Shown: one piece after another, positions 61,817-64,000 of the stretch
How the letters are laid out: each line of letters opens with the position of its first letter
Numbering within the stretch: position 1 is the first letter of the stretch
DNA from: Gemmatimonadota bacterium
Lineage (GTDB): Bacteria; Gemmatimonadota; Gemmatimonadetes; Longimicrobiales; Gaopeijiaceae
Direction: 5' to 3'
Length of the DNA: 64,000 nucleotides
Assembly: GCA_022822325.1 (NCBI GenBank)
Contig: JAJEBW010000018.1
Coordinates: 332,844-396,843 of the forward strand
Position numbers and translations under genes: made by a program
The notes under the pieces: generated by a model
What the model saw: only the letters and a program-made list of their open reading frames with translations
Databases searched by the model: none
Told to the model about the DNA's origin: nothing

Positions 61817-62820
61817 TCGTAGGTGGCCGACAGGGTGATGTGAACCGGTTCCGTCTGGCCGGTCACCACCGAACGCGTCAACGACTTGGCGAGGTTGAGA
61901 CGGAATCGCTCAACGCCGAACCCCACTCCCACCGAGGCGCCGTTCGTCTGGTCGTATCGTCCGGCGACGTAACCGGCGCGGATCGACACGAGATCGGCGG
62001 CCGCATAGTCCATCCCGAAATAGAGCGACGGGGTTCCCGGGTTGCGCCACGGCTCCTCCGCCTCGGCCGTCAGCCAGAGCTCCATCGGCAACTCGTCCCC
62101 GGCGGCGCCGTTGAGGATCTCCCATGCGGCGGCAAGGCGAAACCGGGTCGGCAGCGGATCGGACTGTTCCTGGTTGATGACCTGAAACTCCGTTCCCGCA
62201 TGGGCGATCAACCAGCCGATCCGCAGCGGCGTTCCTTCGAAGGGCACGGCTTGAAGACCAACGTCGAGTGCGTAGGCGGAGCTTGTGGTCTCGAGATCGG
62301 GGCACTGGCCGCGGCAGGCGATCCGGAACTGGACCAGCTTGAGATTGATGCCGAAGTCGAGTTGGCCCGGCAGCGAAGTGGCGTAGCTGGCAACGGCCAG
62401 GTGATTGCGAATGGAGATCGATCCGAGCACCGACCCGAAGTCGTCGCGCAGATCCTGGTCGCCGATATCCAGCAACAGGTAGGAGAGCCCGAAGGTTCCG
62501 ACCCGCCGCCAGGGGAAGAGCGCGCTGATGGCCGTCGCCACGCCGGCGAGCTGGTCGCCCCGGTAGAGCAATATCCGGCGTTCCCTTTCGCCCGCCAGTC
62601 CCGCCGGATTCCAGAAGGCCCCTTCCTCGGTGGACAGGGCAGTCATCGCGCGTCCGACTCCGACTCCCTGCGCACCAACCGGCAAGAGCAGGAAAAGCGC
62701 TTCCTCGCTTCCCCCTTCGTTTCCATCGGCATCCTGGGCCGCAACCGGCGCGGCCGGCGCCAGCCCCGCGACCGACGCCGCAAGCGCCAACGGAAGGACA
62801 GGCCAACGCTTCGCGCCCAT
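61813..62820 (-). CDS. PorV/PorQ-type outer-membrane barrel protein
   Basis: A 335-residue protein with a signal peptide (MGAKRWPVLPLALAASVAGL… cleaved near AAPVAAQD) and a beta-barrel: FLLLPVGAQGVGVGRAMTAL, EEGAFWNPAGLA (the WNPAG signature of this family) and a barrel end ITLSATYE. PorV-like proteins shuttle or help anchor type IX secretion cargo in Bacteroidota; relatives elsewhere have other or unknown roles, and no T9SS gene is visible here. The start overlaps the era stop by one base (TGATG). Confidence 0.82.
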   Translation of the reverse strand: MGAKRWPVLPLALAASVAGLAPAAPVAAQDADGNEGGSEEALFLLLPVGAQGVGVGRAMTALSTEEGAFWNPAGLAGERERRILLYRGDQLAGVATAISALFPWRRVGTFGLSYLLLDIGDQDLRDDFGSVLGSISIRNHLAVASYATSLPGQLDFGINLKLVQFRIACRGQCPDLETTSSAYALDVGLQAVPFEGTPLRIGWLIAHAGTEFQVINQEQSDPLPTRFRLAAAWEILNGAAGDELPMELWLTAEAEEPWRNPGTPSLYFGMDYAAADLVSIRAGYVAGRYDQTNGASVGVGFGVERFRLNLAKSLTRSVVTGQTEPVHITLSATYE

Positions 62821-63734
62821 CAGGGCGGTGCCTCGTATCCGAACATCGCCAGACCCTTTCTCTTGCGTCGCCACCCCGGCGAAACCTTCACCCATAGCTC
62901 AAGATACACGCGGCGTCCCAGGAAGCGCTCGATCCGCCTGCGCGCGTCCACGCCAAGTGCGCGAATTTGCCTCCCCCGTTGGCCGATGACCATGCCCTTC
63001 TGGGATTTTCGCTCAACGTGGAGCGATGCGGCGATGTAGACCGGGTCCTCCCCTTCGCGAAATTCTTCGATGCGCACGCCGGTCGCGTAGGGGATTTCCT
63101 GGTGACAGCGCCTGAAGAGAGCCGCGCGGATGAACTCGCGCGCAAAGAACCGGACGGGCGCGACGGCGAGGTCTTCGGCGGGGTAAAGGAAGGGACCCAC
63201 CGGCATCTGCGCTCCGACATGATCGACAAGGGCGCCGACCCCCGCGCCGGTGCGGGCGGACAGAGCGAAGAAGGGCGCATCCAGCCCCTCCGCGAAACGC
63301 AGCGCCGCTGCCGGGCTGAACCGCCGCAAATCGGATTTGTTGGCCGCCACGATCCGCGGGACCGGGCTGCCGGACAACAGGATTCGCAACGCCTCCCCCA
63401 TGTCCGGGCGAGGCCGCTCCGTTCCGTCCAGCACGACCGCCAGCGCGTCGGCGAGGGCGATTCCCCGCTCCACCTCCAGCAGCATCGACCGGTGCAGCAG
63501 AGACTTGCCGGCAACGACTCCGGGGGTGTCGACGACCACGATCTGAAGGTCTTCGCTCGTCCGGATCCCCGTGACCCGCTCCCAGGTCGTCTGCGCCCGG
63601 GGGCTGGAAATGCTCAGCCGTTCTCCCAGAATCGCGTTGAGAAGGGTGGACTTTCCCACATTCGGGGGTCCCACGAGGACGAGAAATCCACATCGGGTGG
63701 CGGATTCCCGGCTGGCGGCCGCATCTGACGTCAT
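62820..63734 (-). CDS. era: GTPase Era
   Basis: A 304-residue Era: G1 VGPPNVGKSTLLN, switch region ISSPRAQTTW, G3 DTPGV, G4 NKSDL, and a C-terminal KH domain (KSQKGMVIGQRGRQIRALG) that binds the 3' end of 16S rRNA during 30S maturation. The ATG at 63734 gives a typical length; an ATG 14 codons upstream is possible. It lies just downstream of the 16S rRNA gene it helps mature. Confidence 0.95.
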   Translation of the reverse strand: MTSDAAASRESATRCGFLVLVGPPNVGKSTLLNAILGERLSISSPRAQTTWERVTGIRTSEDLQIVVVDTPGVVAGKSLLHRSMLLEVERGIALADALAVVLDGTERPRPDMGEALRILLSGSPVPRIVAANKSDLRRFSPAAALRFAEGLDAPFFALSARTGAGVGALVDHVGAQMPVGPFLYPAEDLAVAPVRFFAREFIRAALFRRCHQEIPYATGVRIEEFREGEDPVYIAASLHVERKSQKGMVIGQRGRQIRALGVDARRRIERFLGRRVYLELWVKVSPGWRRKRKGLAMFGYEAPP

Positions 63735-63875
63735 GAGCGGACTGCCCGAAGAACAGGGAGGAGGGTGCGCCCGCAAAGCGGTGCGCGAACAATCGATCAG
63801 GTCATGAGAAGCGGACGGGTAGACTTCGAGAATCTTTCAGAACGACGCCAAAGCGCCGACCCTACTCGATACTCC

Positions 63876-64000
<125 letters not shown>

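Overview
The window looks like chromosomal DNA of a high-GC, LPS-bearing (diderm) bacterium, most likely a member of the Gemmatimonadota. The reasons are the lpx/bam/lol outer-membrane genes, a fused LpxC-FabZ, PorV-type barrels and many TPR and beta-propeller lipoproteins, together with McsA/McsB/ClpC and bacillithiol genes that are better known from Firmicutes. This placement is inference from gene content; the partial 16S rRNA at the right edge would settle it. I see no insertion sequence, prophage or CRISPR array.

Layout. 1-0.7 kb: the end of a proline dehydrogenase gene, then a 28-bp AT-rich site that matches Xer/dif sites, so the window probably starts at the replication terminus. Most genes to its right run leftward, toward dif. 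0.7-6.8 kb: a propeller lipoprotein, a TPR membrane protein, a threonine dehydratase-like enzyme, an LVIVD-repeat protein, and an ArsR/VOC pair. 6.8-22.1 kb: a vitamin B12 island. It holds cobT-cobU-cobS-cobC (+), a TonB receptor (btuB) plus a downstream propeller lipoprotein (-) behind a cobalamin riboswitch, and pduX followed by a second cobalamin riboswitch and btuF-btuC-btuD-cbiB-cobD-cobO-cobQ (+). Together these import corrinoids across both membranes, adenosylate and amidate them, make and attach the aminopropanol arm, and add the lower ligand. No corrin-ring synthesis genes are present here. 22.3-22.9 kb: tRNA-Arg(CCT) and a stretch with only a gene remnant.

22.9-33.6 kb (all -): an unusual double-Cache outer-membrane barrel protein, a DUF368 polyprenyl-phosphate transporter, surE, a MerR regulator, gpsA-plsY-der, a radical-SAM DUF512 protein and a TPR protein. 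33.7 kb: tRNA-Gly(CCC). 33.8-62.8 kb (all -): a very compact envelope and proteostasis run. In transcription order it is era, porV-like, DUF5683-like, prfB (with its programmed frameshift), lysS, lolC, lolD, mcsA, mcsB, clpC, bamA, ompH, lpxD, lpxC-fabZ, lpxA, a Gfo/Idh oxidoreductase, a 44-aa membrane protein, lpxB, lpxK, rlmH, a methyltransferase, bshC, a coiled-coil membrane protein, murJ, uvrC and a TPR lipoprotein. Many neighbours overlap by the four bases ATGA or GTGA, which suggests translational coupling. The right end is the 3' end of a 16S rRNA gene whose downstream neighbour is era, not a tRNA/23S cluster.

Main points for follow-up: the dif site; the riboswitch-controlled BtuB plus propeller lipoprotein pair, which recalls Bacteroides BtuB-BtuG; the pduX gene whose 3' end runs into a riboswitch aptamer; the Cache-Cache-barrel protein; the DUF368 protein with a large insertion; and the unlinked 16S gene.
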